Origin: Mucilaginibacter cryoferens
GTDB taxonomy: Bacteria; Bacteroidota; Bacteroidia; Sphingobacteriales; Sphingobacteriaceae
Assembly (NCBI RefSeq): GCF_014205845.1
Contig: NZ_JACHCR010000009.1
Span: 1-64,000 of the forward strand
Length of the DNA: 64,000 bases
Direction: 5' to 3'
This document shows, piece by piece, positions 42,307-51,108 of this stretch. Made by a program: the position numbers and the translations under genes. The notes under the pieces were generated by a model, which worked only from the letters and a program-made list of their open reading frames with translations, had not been told where the DNA came from and ran no database searches. Position 1 is the stretch's first letter; each line of letters starts with the position of its first letter.

Positions 42307-42678
42307 ATGGAAATTAAAGAATTAACCCGCGCCGAAGAACAACTTATGCAGGTATTATGGCAACTGGAAAAAGCGTATGTAAAAGATGTAATAGATGTGT
42401 TACCCGAGCCCAAACCGGCCTATAACACGGTATCAACCATTATCAGGATACTGGAAACCAAGGGGTTTGTTGGGCACACGGCATTTGGCAAAAGCCACCA
42501 GTACCACCCCATAGTAAGTAAAGACCAATACCAGGATTTTGCATCTGATAAATTACTGAGCGGCTATTTCGATAATTCGGTTAACCGCATGCTGTCCTTT
42601 TTTGTAAAAAAGGAAAAGATCGATCTTAAGGAGGCTGATGAGATCATGAAACTGATTGAAAAACTTAAAGACAAATAG
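42307..42678 (+). CDS. BlaI/MecI/CopY-family repressor
   Basis: A 123-residue winged-helix repressor. ELTRAEEQLMQVLWQLEKAYVKDV and KPAYNTVSTIIRILETKGFVGH are the DNA-binding part; the remainder is a dimerisation helix region (SVNRMLSFFVKKEKIDLKEADEI). BlaI-type proteins are cleaved when an M56 partner is triggered; that partner gene begins two bases downstream. The pair probably controls its own expression and perhaps other genes. There is no beta-lactamase gene next to it. Confidence 0.93.
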   Translation: MEIKELTRAEEQLMQVLWQLEKAYVKDVIDVLPEPKPAYNTVSTIIRILETKGFVGHTAFGKSHQYHPIVSKDQYQDFASDKLLSGYFDNSVNRMLSFFVKKEKIDLKEADEIMKLIEKLKDK

Positions 42679-42680
42679 CT

Positions 42681-44642
42681 ATGATTTGGTGGCAATATCT
42701 GTTACTGGTAAATATTTACCTGGTGTTGTTTTATGCGTTTTATGTGGTACTGCTGCGTAAAGAAACCTTTTTTCAGCTTAACCGCATTTACCTGGTAACG
42801 GCATCCTTACTGTCGTTTTTTATACCAGTTATTCAGGCCGACTGGGTGCAAAACCTGTTTATTACACAGCAGGTAAAGTACACAATTTACAATATTCCGG
42901 TAATAGAATACCACTTTAAACCCATAGAAGAAAGCCACATTAATATGGGCCAATTATTTGTGGTTTTATATTTAGGCGGCATCCTGGTTTTATCGGCTAA
43001 GCTTACGTGGCAGTTATTTAAGCTAAAAAAGCTGATCAGTATGCCCAAGGCCGCTGTTCCGTATTCTTTTTTTAAAACCGTAAAGTTGGATGAAAACAAC
43101 CCCGACAATGCAGTAATTGAAGCCCACGAGCAGGTACACGCCCAACAATGGCATTCGGCAGATGTATTGTTTATAGAAATGGTGATGATCATCAACTGGT
43201 TTAATCCGGTTGTTTACCTATATCGCTTTGCCATAAAACACATTCACGAATACATTGCCGACAGGCAGGCTGTACAGGCGGGCACCAGCAAAGCCGACTA
43301 TGCGCTGCTGTTATTAAGGCAAACATTTAACGCGCCGGCTCACCAGCTGGTTAACCCGTTTTTTAACCACAGTTTGCTTAAAAAACGTATTATTATGCTT
43401 CAAAAAAACAAATCGCAACGTATTTCGCTCATCAAATACGGGCTGTCGGCGCCGCTATTTATATTAATGCTTATCCTATCGTCGGCTACTATTAACAACA
43501 GTAAAACAATTACTGCCATTAATGATAAGGCCCAGGAGATATTTATTACGCCGGCGGCGCAGGTTAATCTTTCTACCATACTCCCTGATGATAAAGATCC
43601 TTCGATAGCTACCAAAAAAAGAGTAGAACAGGATACCTCAAAAGTATTTACGTCTGTAGAGCAGCTACCTGTGTTTCCGGGAGGCATTGATGCCTTCGGT
43701 AGGTTTTTAAGCGCCAATACCCGGTACCCTAAGGATGCAAGGGAGAAAAACATACAAGGTAAGGTAATATGTAAGTTTGTTGTTGAAGAAGACGGTTCTC
43801 TATCAGATATTCAAACTGTAAAAAGTGTTAGTCCCGATATTGATGCCGAAGCTATAAGGGTACTCAATCTTTCGCCCAAGTGGAACCCTGGCGTGCAAAA
43901 TGGATTAAAAGTAAGAACACAATATGCTGTACCTATAAACTTTACTTTAGCCGGCGATGGAAATAAACCAACCGAACCCGCGCAAACAATAACCGACGAC
44001 AATGTTTATAGTTCGGTAGAAGAGCTTCCGGGTTTTCCGGGTGGCGTTGAGGCTCTTGGTAAATTTTTAAGTGCCAACATAAAATACCCTGCAAACGCAA
44101 GAGAAAAAGGGATAGAAGGGCGGGTAATTTGTACGTTTGTTATAGAGACCGACGGCTCGTTATCAAACATAAAGATAAGCCGCGGCGTTAGTCCCGACCT
44201 GGATGAAGAAGCCCTTAGGGTACTCAAACTCTCACCTAACTGGACTCCCGGCAAACAAGGCGACAAAAAAGTACGGGTGCAATACAGCATCCCAATCAGT
44301 TTTACGCTTGCCGATGAGAAAAAGCCTTTAAAAGCCACCGAAAATAAATCTGGTGCGGTTATATCGTTAACTAGCAAATTCCCGTCATACGCCGGCGTTG
44401 AAATTCCGAGAGATACTGCTATTAAAGGCCACCCAGTTGGCAAATACCAGTATTCCAGCATTTTAAACCAGGCAAATCCTCCCCTTTACGTTCTCAATAA
44501 CAAAATTGCATCAGAAGCCGTGATTAAACAGCTCGACGTTAACACGATTGAAAGTATAGCCGTTTTAAAAGATAAAAATGCCACCGCGTTATGGGGCGAC
44601 AAAGGCATAAACGGCGTTGTAATGGTAACAACTAAAAAATAG
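42681..44642 (+). CDS. M56 peptidase with two TonB-C domains and a plug-like end
   Basis: A 653-residue membrane protein of unusual build. The N-terminal part is an M56/BlaR1-type membrane metallopeptidase: helices at about 3-24, 32-52, 93-110 and 251-270, with the zinc motif HEQVH at residues 149-153 and EYIADRQAV providing the third ligand. In place of a penicillin-sensing domain there follow two tandem TonB C-terminal domains of about 100 residues (about 324-421 and 443-545; each starts SVEELP/SVEQLP..FPGG and ends PI.FTLA), then a stretch like a TonB-dependent receptor plug (about 590-653, ending KDKNATALWGDKGINGVVMV). It is translationally coupled with blaI. How a signal reaches the protease is unknown. 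Confidence 0.9.
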   Translation: MIWWQYLLLVNIYLVLFYAFYVVLLRKETFFQLNRIYLVTASLLSFFIPVIQADWVQNLFITQQVKYTIYNIPVIEYHFKPIEESHINMGQLFVVLYLGGILVLSAKLTWQLFKLKKLISMPKAAVPYSFFKTVKLDENNPDNAVIEAHEQVHAQQWHSADVLFIEMVMIINWFNPVVYLYRFAIKHIHEYIADRQAVQAGTSKADYALLLLRQTFNAPAHQLVNPFFNHSLLKKRIIMLQKNKSQRISLIKYGLSAPLFILMLILSSATINNSKTITAINDKAQEIFITPAAQVNLSTILPDDKDPSIATKKRVEQDTSKVFTSVEQLPVFPGGIDAFGRFLSANTRYPKDAREKNIQGKVICKFVVEEDGSLSDIQTVKSVSPDIDAEAIRVLNLSPKWNPGVQNGLKVRTQYAVPINFTLAGDGNKPTEPAQTITDDNVYSSVEELPGFPGGVEALGKFLSANIKYPANAREKGIEGRVICTFVIETDGSLSNIKISRGVSPDLDEEALRVLKLSPNWTPGKQGDKKVRVQYSIPISFTLADEKKPLKATENKSGAVISLTSKFPSYAGVEIPRDTAIKGHPVGKYQYSSILNQANPPLYVLNNKIASEAVIKQLDVNTIESIAVLKDKNATALWGDKGINGVVMVTTKK

Positions 44643-44715
44643 ATTCGCGGATGATATGCAAGTCTGCCTTTTACCTTGTTGCCAAGCTCGATGAAGATTA
44701 GAATTTTACCATCAT

Positions 44716-44754
44716 AAAAAAAGGCAGATGAAAATTAATTTCCATCTGCCTTTT
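44716..44754. terminator. Bidirectional terminator between M56 and TPR genes
   Basis: Stem AAAAGGCAGATG / CATCTGCCTTTT with an AT-rich loop, A-run before and T-run after, placed between two converging genes. Confidence 0.92.
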
Positions 44755-44812
44755 AATTTAATATCAAATTATTTGCAGCTTTCATTTGCACATCTGAAAT
44801 CTAAAACCCTCC

Positions 44813-46216
44813 CTATTTTGTATACCTGTTAATGATATCTACAACAACTTTATTGGTTTGTAGCTGCGGCAGGTAATCAAACAAAATATAATGCTTTTCC
44901 GGGTCGCTGCTTAACGCAGTTTCCAGTTGGTTTAGCGCTTCGTTATAGTCGCCTTTGGCAAATAAATAGGCCACCATGCGATAATATAGTTCTGCTGCCT
45001 CAGGATTGTTCTTTATGGCTTGCGAAATGATCTCGATAGCACCAACCAATCTCTGCTGTTCATATAATATAGAAGAGTAATCCAGCCAGGCATCAATATC
45101 CAGCGGATTAAGCTCAACCACTTTTTCATAGGCCTGCTCGGCTTCGTCCATGTGACCAAGCTTGTATTCGGCATCGGCAATGGCAAACCAGTAATCGGCA
45201 TTGGCAATATCAAGGTCTAATGCCTTTTTGTAAAAGTGCAGAGCCTCAAAATAGCGCTCTTCAAAATCGAGGGTTACACCAATCCCAAACCAGGCATCGG
45301 CCAGCTTAGGGTCCATTTTAACCGATTTTTTGTAGAAAGCCCGGGCATCATCCATCTGCTCCAGCTTTTCGTAACACTCGCCTATGGCACAGTAAGTATC
45401 TGCATTAGGCTGCTCGTACTCAAACGTTTGGCGGTATACCTCAATAGCCTCGGCATATTTTTCCAGGTTAACCAGGGCATTACCCTTGTTAAAGTAGGCC
45501 GATGCAAAACTATCTTTGATCAGTATGGCATAATCATACGCATCAATAGCTTTTTCGAACAGGCTTAGCTTGGTATATGCGTTGCCCAGGTTATACCACG
45601 CGGCATAACTATAAGGCTCGTTATCAATATACTGCTGATAAAACTGCACACTCTCTTGCTGGTTGTCCATTACATCGTAGCAAAAAGCCAACTCATAAAG
45701 GGCATCCTGGTTTTCCATATTTTGCTTAAGGCAAAGCTTAAGATAGCTTATGGCAGTTTCATAATCGCCCATGTTTTGGTAAACGTAGGCTATGTGCAGT
45801 AGTATCTCGTCGGTTTCCTCGGCAAGGCCAAGGGCCTTTTCGTAGTTTTCCAGGGCTTCGCTAAACCGTTCCATACTTTCGTACAGGTTACCGCGAATAA
45901 CATAGATATCGGCATCAGAAGCCTCCAGCATAGCAGCCTTTTCAAGGGCGGCAAAAGCTTCGGGCACTTTATTACTTACTACAAGCAACTGGGCCTCTTT
46001 AATTAAAAATACCGCTGCAAAAGGGTGCTGATTACGTGCATACTCTGCCACTTGCAGTGCTTTGGCCGGATCATTTTTTTCGATGTAATAGTCGATAATG
46101 TTCTCAAACGCCTGGGCATCAAAAAAGTACTGGTCGTGATTTCTGATCATCTCCTCGTACCGTTCTACCGAAAACTTTGGATCTTCGGTAAAACCAAATT
46201 CAAATTCTTCTTCCAT
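44813..46216 (-). CDS. Tetratricopeptide-repeat protein
   Basis: A 467-residue soluble protein made almost wholly of TPR helices, about a dozen repeats of 34 residues. Examples are AWYNLGNAYTKLSLFEKAIDAYD, AYFNKGNALVNLEKYAEAIEVY and DAWFGIGVTLDFEERYFEAL. The acidic start MEEEFEFGFTEDPKFSVERYEE is non-repetitive. There is no signal peptide or membrane helix, so it is a cytosolic scaffold for protein partners not identifiable here. It is divergent from the aldehyde dehydrogenase gene and faces a bidirectional terminator at its end. Confidence 0.92.
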   Translation of the reverse strand: MEEEFEFGFTEDPKFSVERYEEMIRNHDQYFFDAQAFENIIDYYIEKNDPAKALQVAEYARNQHPFAAVFLIKEAQLLVVSNKVPEAFAALEKAAMLEASDADIYVIRGNLYESMERFSEALENYEKALGLAEETDEILLHIAYVYQNMGDYETAISYLKLCLKQNMENQDALYELAFCYDVMDNQQESVQFYQQYIDNEPYSYAAWYNLGNAYTKLSLFEKAIDAYDYAILIKDSFASAYFNKGNALVNLEKYAEAIEVYRQTFEYEQPNADTYCAIGECYEKLEQMDDARAFYKKSVKMDPKLADAWFGIGVTLDFEERYFEALHFYKKALDLDIANADYWFAIADAEYKLGHMDEAEQAYEKVVELNPLDIDAWLDYSSILYEQQRLVGAIEIISQAIKNNPEAAELYYRMVAYLFAKGDYNEALNQLETALSSDPEKHYILFDYLPQLQTNKVVVDIINRYTK

Positions 46217-46435
46217 TCAATTTTGTTTGCAGAACATCCGCTTTAGGTTAACAATTGGTATTGCCGCTTAAAGACTTATTTAGTTGAAAATACAACAACT
46301 AAGCAACCCAACTGCAATTTAGTTTTCAACATTCAAACATTGTTAACACGTGTTAATTACAAACTATTGATAATTAACATCAATTACTAAAACAGGCAAT
46401 GGATGTACGATCTAAAAAATTGCCTTAAAGATTTC

Positions 46436-46443
46436 TACCTTTG
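46436..46443 (+). promoter_or_regulatory. Possible -7 box for the aldehyde dehydrogenase gene
   Basis: TACCTTTG fits TAnnTTTG, 15 bases before the chosen ATG. It argues against a start at 46441, which would lie inside the box. No well-spaced TTTG is seen. Confidence 0.35.
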
Positions 46444-46458
46444 ACAAAAGTAACAATT

Positions 46459-48000
46459 ATGAGGTTCGATATTTCAGATATTCTAAAACGTTTACATATA
46501 AACGATGTTAACGATGCTTTTAGTACTGGCAGCGCCTGGGGCAGCAGCCCTAATGCTGCAATTAAAGATATTACATCGCCGGTTGACGGCAACAAAATAG
46601 CTTCGGTAAAATTTGCTACCGAGGGCGATTATAACCAGGTAGTTGAACAGGCTGCCAAAGCATTTAAAACATGGCGTACCACCCCTGCTCCCAAGCGTGG
46701 CGAGATTGTACGCCAGATAGGCGAGGCCCTGCGCGCCAATAAGCAAGACCTGGGCATCCTGGTATCTTACGAGATGGGCAAAAGCCTGCAGGAAGGCCTG
46801 GGCGAAGTACAGGAGATGATAGACATTGCCGATTTCGCGGTAGGATTAAGCCGCCAGTTATACGGCTTAACCATGCACAGCGAAAGGCCGGAGCACCGCA
46901 TGTATGAGCAGTATCACCCGCTGGGTATTATCGGCATTATATCGGCATTTAACTTTCCGGTTGCAGTATGGAGCTGGAACTCGCTACTGGCCATGGTTTG
47001 CGGCGATGTGTGCATCTGGAAACCATCAGAAAAAACACCCTTAACCGCCATTGCCTGCCAGCACATAGCGCAGGCTGTTTTACAAAAAAACAACATGGAA
47101 GAAGGGGTATTGAACCTGGTAATTGGCGACCGTATTATTGGCGAGCTAATGGCCAATGATACCCGTGTACCACTGGTATCTGCCACCGGATCTACCCGTA
47201 TGGGTAAGGCCGTAAGCGCAGCAGTAGGCGCCCGCCTGGGTAAAAGCTTATTAGAACTTGGCGGTAATAATTCCATCATCATCAGCGAAAATGCTGATCT
47301 GGATATGTCGCTCATCGGTGCCGTATTTGGCGCTGTGGGTACGGCCGGGCAGCGTTGCACCAGCACACGCCGCCTTATTATACACGAAAGTGTTTACGAA
47401 GCATTTAAACAAAAGCTGGTAAGCGCTTACGGGCAGATCCGCATTGGTAACCCTTTGGATGAGCATAATCACATGGGGCCGCTTATTGATGCAGACGCGG
47501 TTGCGCTTTATTTAAATTCTATTGAAAAGTGCAAAGCCGAGGGCGGTAATTTTGTGGTTGAAGGCGGTAAGCTGGAAGGCGATGCCTACTCATCTGGCTG
47601 TTACGTAAAACCTTGTATTGCCGAAGTAGAAAATCATTTTAAAATTGTACAGCACGAAACCTTTGCTCCCATACTTTATTTAATCAGATACAGTACTATA
47701 GAAGAGGCTATCGACCTGCAAAATGGTGTGCCGCAGGGCTTATCATCGGCCATTATGACCAATAATTTACGCGAGGCAGAACAATTTTTATCATACGCTG
47801 GTTCTGATTGTGGAATTGCCAATGTAAACATAGGTACATCCGGCGCCGAGATAGGCGGCGCTTTTGGCGGCGAAAAAGAGACCGGCGGCGGCCGCGAATC
47901 TGGTTCGGATGCATGGAAAGTTTACATGAGGCGACAAACCAATACTATTAATTATTCTAAAACGTTGCCATTAGCCCAGGGGATCAAATTCGACCTCTAA
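46459..48000 (+). CDS. Aldehyde dehydrogenase, ALDH7 (alpha-aminoadipic semialdehyde) type
   Basis: An NAD-dependent aldehyde dehydrogenase of 513 residues from the ATG at 46459 (MRFDISDILKRL). Motifs: GIIGIISAFNFPVAVWSWN, the nucleotide loop SATGSTRMGKAV, catalytic Glu266 in LLELGGNNS, and nucleophile Cys300 in GTAGQRCTSTRRL. The LELGGNNSIII and TAGQRCTSTRRL forms and the C-terminal EKETGGGRESGSDAWK fit the ALDH7/antiquitin group, which oxidises alpha-aminoadipic semialdehyde in lysine breakdown or other semialdehydes. The exact substrate is inferred only at family level. It is followed 24 bases later by a subtilase gene. Confidence 0.9.
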   Translation: MRFDISDILKRLHINDVNDAFSTGSAWGSSPNAAIKDITSPVDGNKIASVKFATEGDYNQVVEQAAKAFKTWRTTPAPKRGEIVRQIGEALRANKQDLGILVSYEMGKSLQEGLGEVQEMIDIADFAVGLSRQLYGLTMHSERPEHRMYEQYHPLGIIGIISAFNFPVAVWSWNSLLAMVCGDVCIWKPSEKTPLTAIACQHIAQAVLQKNNMEEGVLNLVIGDRIIGELMANDTRVPLVSATGSTRMGKAVSAAVGARLGKSLLELGGNNSIIISENADLDMSLIGAVFGAVGTAGQRCTSTRRLIIHESVYEAFKQKLVSAYGQIRIGNPLDEHNHMGPLIDADAVALYLNSIEKCKAEGGNFVVEGGKLEGDAYSSGCYVKPCIAEVENHFKIVQHETFAPILYLIRYSTIEEAIDLQNGVPQGLSSAIMTNNLREAEQFLSYAGSDCGIANVNIGTSGAEIGGAFGGEKETGGGRESGSDAWKVYMRRQTNTINYSKTLPLAQGIKFDL

Positions 48001-48024
48001 TATTTTATTTTCTAAAACTTGTAC

Positions 48025-49671
48025 ATGTTTAATTTTCGCCCATTCATTTTCAGCGCTCTTTTATCTACAGCACTCATTACAAACCTAACGGCATCGGCCC
48101 AAACGGAGATGCCCAAAACGGAGCCAGATCCGCCTAAACAGTGGCACCTGATGGACCTTAAAGAAGATGGCTATTTTGGCATCAGCATAAAACAGGCCTA
48201 CCTTTTTTTAAAAGGCAAAAAAAGCAAACCCGTAGTTGTTGCCACTATTGATAGCGGAGTAGATACTTTGCAAAAAGACCTGAAAAGCATTTTATGGGTA
48301 AACACTAAAGAAATTCCGGGTAACGGTATTGACGACGACCATAACGGCTATGTTGACGACATACATGGCTGGAACTTTTTGGGCGGCGCGGGCGGCAAGG
48401 CCGATTTTACCGAAACCACCGAAGAAGTACGTGAGTATAACAAGCTTAAAGGTAAATACGCCGATTTGAGTGAAGCTACAGCTACCGATAAAAAAGCATT
48501 TGCTTACTGGCAACGGGTTAAAACTGTTTATGATACCACGGTAAACAAAGCCCGTACCGAAACAGAGCAGCTTCAACCGATCATGAACGCGTTGATGGCC
48601 ACCAGCGGTTACATCAAAAAATCGTTACAGATAGGCGCAAACGGTACTTTTAAAGAAACCGACCTGGTTAGGGTTAAAACAACTAACGATACCTTAAGCC
48701 AGAGCAAATATGTTTGGAGTACCATATTTTCGCAAGAGGGCGGCAACAAAACAAATGCAACCATTATTAAAGACCTGAGCGAATACCTGGCCAAGCTTAA
48801 TAACGACCTGTCGCCAGACCTGGATGCACGCAAAAGAATTGTTGGCGATAACGTAGATACCATGGATCATAAGCCATACGGCAACAACCTGCTTAAGTTT
48901 GCCGATGCATCGCACGGTACCGGAGTTGCAGGTTTAATTGGCGCTGTACATGGCAACAACTATGGTATTAACGGAGTTGCCGATAACGTAAGAATAATGG
49001 CCATTAAAGCCGTACCCAACGGCGATGAATACGATAAAGATATAGCCAACGCCATTCGCTACGCGGTTGATAATGGAGCCAGGATCATCAACATGAGCTT
49101 TGGTAAAAAAATATCACCCCACAAAGAATGGGTTGACGACGCTTTTAAATATGCGGCATCAAAAGATGTATTGCTGGTAATGGCGGCAGGTAACGATAAC
49201 GATGATATGGATAAACAACCCGATTATCCGAATGATACATTTTTGGATGGTTCATCAACAGATGCCGATAACGTGATTAACGTAGGCGCATCATCGGCAA
49301 AATTAGGAGACCATTTGGCCGGAGATTTCAGCAACTACGGTCAAAAAAATGTAGATGTTTTTGCACCGGGCGTTAAGGTGACCACTATTGATACCGACGC
49401 TGAATTTAATACCGAAGACGGTACCAGTTTTTCATCGCCAATAACTGCGGGCATAGCAGCCTTGGTATTGGAGTACTATCCAACCTTAAGCGCCAAACAA
49501 CTAAAACAAGTAATACTGCAATCGGCCACACCATTAAGTGGCACTATGGTTTACAAGCCAGGCAGCAAAACCGAAAAGGTTGATTTTACCACCCTAAGCA
49601 AAACCGGCGGAATTGTAAATGCCTACAAAGCATTGCAGTTAGCAGCCACGTTGCAGGGAGAGCGGAAATAA
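48025..49671 (+). CDS. Secreted S8-family (subtilisin-like) serine protease
   Basis: An exported protease of 548 residues from the ATG at 48025, with a signal peptide ending in ASAQ. The catalytic triad is complete: Asp76 (VATIDSGVDT), His297 (ASHGTGVAGLIG) and Ser468 (GTSFSSPITAGIAAL). An insert of about 220 residues lies between Asp and His, including a helical segment rich in Lys/Thr (about 125-250); long inserts here are usual in Bacteroidota members. The oxyanion Asn is probably in MAAGNDNDD. There is no C-terminal sorting domain. It is probably co-transcribed with the dehydrogenase gene upstream. Confidence 0.92.
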   Translation: MFNFRPFIFSALLSTALITNLTASAQTEMPKTEPDPPKQWHLMDLKEDGYFGISIKQAYLFLKGKKSKPVVVATIDSGVDTLQKDLKSILWVNTKEIPGNGIDDDHNGYVDDIHGWNFLGGAGGKADFTETTEEVREYNKLKGKYADLSEATATDKKAFAYWQRVKTVYDTTVNKARTETEQLQPIMNALMATSGYIKKSLQIGANGTFKETDLVRVKTTNDTLSQSKYVWSTIFSQEGGNKTNATIIKDLSEYLAKLNNDLSPDLDARKRIVGDNVDTMDHKPYGNNLLKFADASHGTGVAGLIGAVHGNNYGINGVADNVRIMAIKAVPNGDEYDKDIANAIRYAVDNGARIINMSFGKKISPHKEWVDDAFKYAASKDVLLVMAAGNDNDDMDKQPDYPNDTFLDGSSTDADNVINVGASSAKLGDHLAGDFSNYGQKNVDVFAPGVKVTTIDTDAEFNTEDGTSFSSPITAGIAALVLEYYPTLSAKQLKQVILQSATPLSGTMVYKPGSKTEKVDFTTLSKTGGIVNAYKALQLAATLQGERK

Positions 49672-49695
49672 TTTTTAGGAGTAAAGATTTTCCGG

Positions 49696-49849
49696 GAGTA
49701 AGGATTTGAGGAGCAAAGAATAAGGACGGGAAAGAAAGGACAACAGATTGGTATTACTACCAGATCTGTTGTCCCTTCTTTTTTAATAGCCGGCATCAAG
49801 GAATCCATTATCCAAGAATCCTTGCTCTTTGCTCCCCAAATCCTTATTC
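49696..49849. repeat. Phrase-type inverted repeat enclosing a terminator-like hairpin
   Basis: Outer arms of 31 bases at 49696-49726 and 49819-49849 match as inverted repeats at 27 of 31 positions, made of AAGGATTTGAGGAGCAAAGA phrases like those at 8265-8440. They enclose a smaller hairpin at 49738-49774. Convergent genes end on both sides. Confidence 0.85.
49738..49784 (+). terminator. Terminator of the subtilase gene
   Basis: Perfect 11-bp stem GGACAACAGAT / ATCTGTTGTCC with a 15-base loop, then CTTCTTTTTT on the plus strand. It lies 66 bases past the protease stop, inside the larger phrase-type repeat. Confidence 0.85.
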
Positions 49850-49857
49850 CAAAAGAG

Positions 49858-49989
49858 TTACTTTTTCTTATCAGCATTAATTGGTTTTACCACATTGCTT
49901 TTGCCCGATTGATAATCAGATGGGGCTTTTTTGCTACCCTCTGCTGCGGGTTTCTTTTTTTCTTTTACGGCTTGTCTGTCCTTGCTCAT
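49858..49989 (-). CDS. 43-residue lysine-rich small protein
   Basis: A short gene of 43 codons, too short for common ORF cut-offs. The product starts MSKDRQAVKEKKKPAAEGSK, continues KAPSDYQSGKSNVV and ends KPINADKKK; about a third of residues are Lys or Arg. There is no signal or membrane helix; it is likely disordered. The codon choice and the block KPAAEGSKKAPSDYQSGK look constrained rather than random. It stands alone on the minus strand, its stop directly beside the repeat arm ending at 49849. Function unknown; binding to nucleic acid or an acidic partner is only a guess from charge. Confidence 0.65.
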   Translation of the reverse strand: MSKDRQAVKEKKKPAAEGSKKAPSDYQSGKSNVVKPINADKKK

Positions 49990-50300
49990 GGTTTTATTGT
50001 TTATAGATGTTAGTTTTTAACAGGATGCAAGTGTTGCTGCCTGGTTTTAGTTGATTAGTACGGATAATTTGCGGGCTTAATGTAGGGCCCGGTCATTAAA
50101 GAAAGAAAGGGATTGCATTATTTTTTAAAACGCCTATATTTGGCCAATTATTACAGCAATCAATTAAAGGTAGCTGTAATTAATTAATAATAGGTAAGCA
50201 TTCAACTTTAAATATCAAAAGCTTGTATAAATGCTTAACTTTGAAACAATTTTTAATAGACAGATATTAATATAAATACACCACAACAATAGCTACGAAA
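49990..50300. other. Intergenic region upstream of the SPW-like gene
   Basis: 311 bases between two divergent starts with no ORF. It contains a consensus-like promoter (50113-50142) and a second box TAACTTTG at 50236-50243 closer to the gene. Confidence 0.5.
50113..50142 (+). promoter_or_regulatory. Promoter candidate for the SPW-like gene
   Basis: TTG (50113-50115), 19 bases, then TATATTTG (50135-50142), matching the Bacteroidota pattern TTG-N19-TAnnTTTG. The start codon is 159 bases downstream, implying a leader of about 150 bases. Confidence 0.45.
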
Positions 50301-50708
50301 ATGAAAAGCTTCATTCCTACAACATTTTATGCAGTTTTAAATTATGTAATTGCTCTTTTACTAATTTCAACACTGTGGACATTTGATACCATACACATTG
50401 GCGGTGCTGCTTTGTTCCTACCTTTACTTATTGGATGGCTGCAACTTATCATGGCTATTTTTGCCGATAACAAGGGTGGCTTTTTAAAAGTATTCCCAAT
50501 GACGATGCACAATGTTAATGATGTAATTATGGGTTCGTTTTTAATGTGCTCTCCATGGATATATGATTTCCACTCAAAACTTTGGGTTCCACAGGTATTG
50601 TTTGGTGGCGCGTTATTTATCATGGGTATTTTCACCCAAGGCTCACCATTATTGAATAAAGACCACAAATTGCAACAGGGCGGTTTAACATCAACCGATT
50701 CGTTGTAA
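50301..50708 (+). CDS. SPW-repeat-like four-helix membrane protein
   Basis: A 135-residue inner-membrane protein with four hydrophobic helices (about 9-27, 33-52, 70-88 and 94-112) and a polar C-terminal tail. Two half-repeats each hold a short Trp motif at the membrane edge: STLWTF in the first half and CSPWIYDF in the second, the pattern that gives SPW proteins their name. The family role is unknown. The gene is single, with its own promoter candidate and a very strong terminator just after its stop. Confidence 0.7.
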   Translation: MKSFIPTTFYAVLNYVIALLLISTLWTFDTIHIGGAALFLPLLIGWLQLIMAIFADNKGGFLKVFPMTMHNVNDVIMGSFLMCSPWIYDFHSKLWVPQVLFGGALFIMGIFTQGSPLLNKDHKLQQGGLTSTDSL

Positions 50709-50728
50709 TTAGCTATAACCTATTACAA

Positions 50729-50762
50729 ACCAAAAGAGGCGCAAATTTGCGCCTCTTTTGGT
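50729..50762. terminator. Perfect palindromic terminator after the SPW-like gene
   Basis: A 34-base perfect palindrome (ACCAAAAGAGGCGCAAA and its complement, 17 bp arms), with TTTT after it on the plus strand. It lies 20 bases past the stop. Confidence 0.9.
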
Positions 50763-50870
50763 TTTACAGCTTTTCTTCCTCCCCGGCCAACAGGCTATAC
50801 ATGATGGGAAGCGCGGTAGCAGAGGTGTATTTTCCGTGTTTCATTGCGCGGGCATAAACACACCCCTCCG

Positions 50871-50900
50871 CCCCTCTCGAGAGGGGAATCGCACATTTCC
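50871..50900. repeat. Dispersed palindrome of the AATCGCACATT type
   Basis: CCCCTCTCGAGAGGGG palindrome (50871-50886) followed by AATCGCACATTTCC. The same suffix follows palindromes at 32041 and 55629. Confidence 0.8.
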
Positions 50901-50974
50901 ACCACTTTTTTAAAGAGGCCCCGTTATTATTTAGTCCACAACCGCCCATTTGCAACCATGTCATTACTGTTTTT

Positions 50975-51099
50975 TCCAGGTATCACTGGTTGTCACTCGC
51001 AATGACGATCTGTTGCTATATTTTTAGACAGGGGTTTAGACTTTCAACCAAATGCTAAGCGGCAATTTATCCGATCCGATCTTACCAGCTGTCTAAAAA
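50975..51099. repeat. Partial copy of the MITE-like element
   Basis: GGTTGTCACTCGCAATGACGATCTG and ATTTTTAGACAG (ending 51031), then CTGTCTAAAAA (51089-51099) 57 bases further on, giving an 11-bp inverted repeat identical to the end motif of the element at 37219-37403. It ends just beside the stop of the barrel gene at 51109. No gene is present in 50763-51108. Confidence 0.6.
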
Positions 51100-51108
51100 A
51101 CCAATCGC

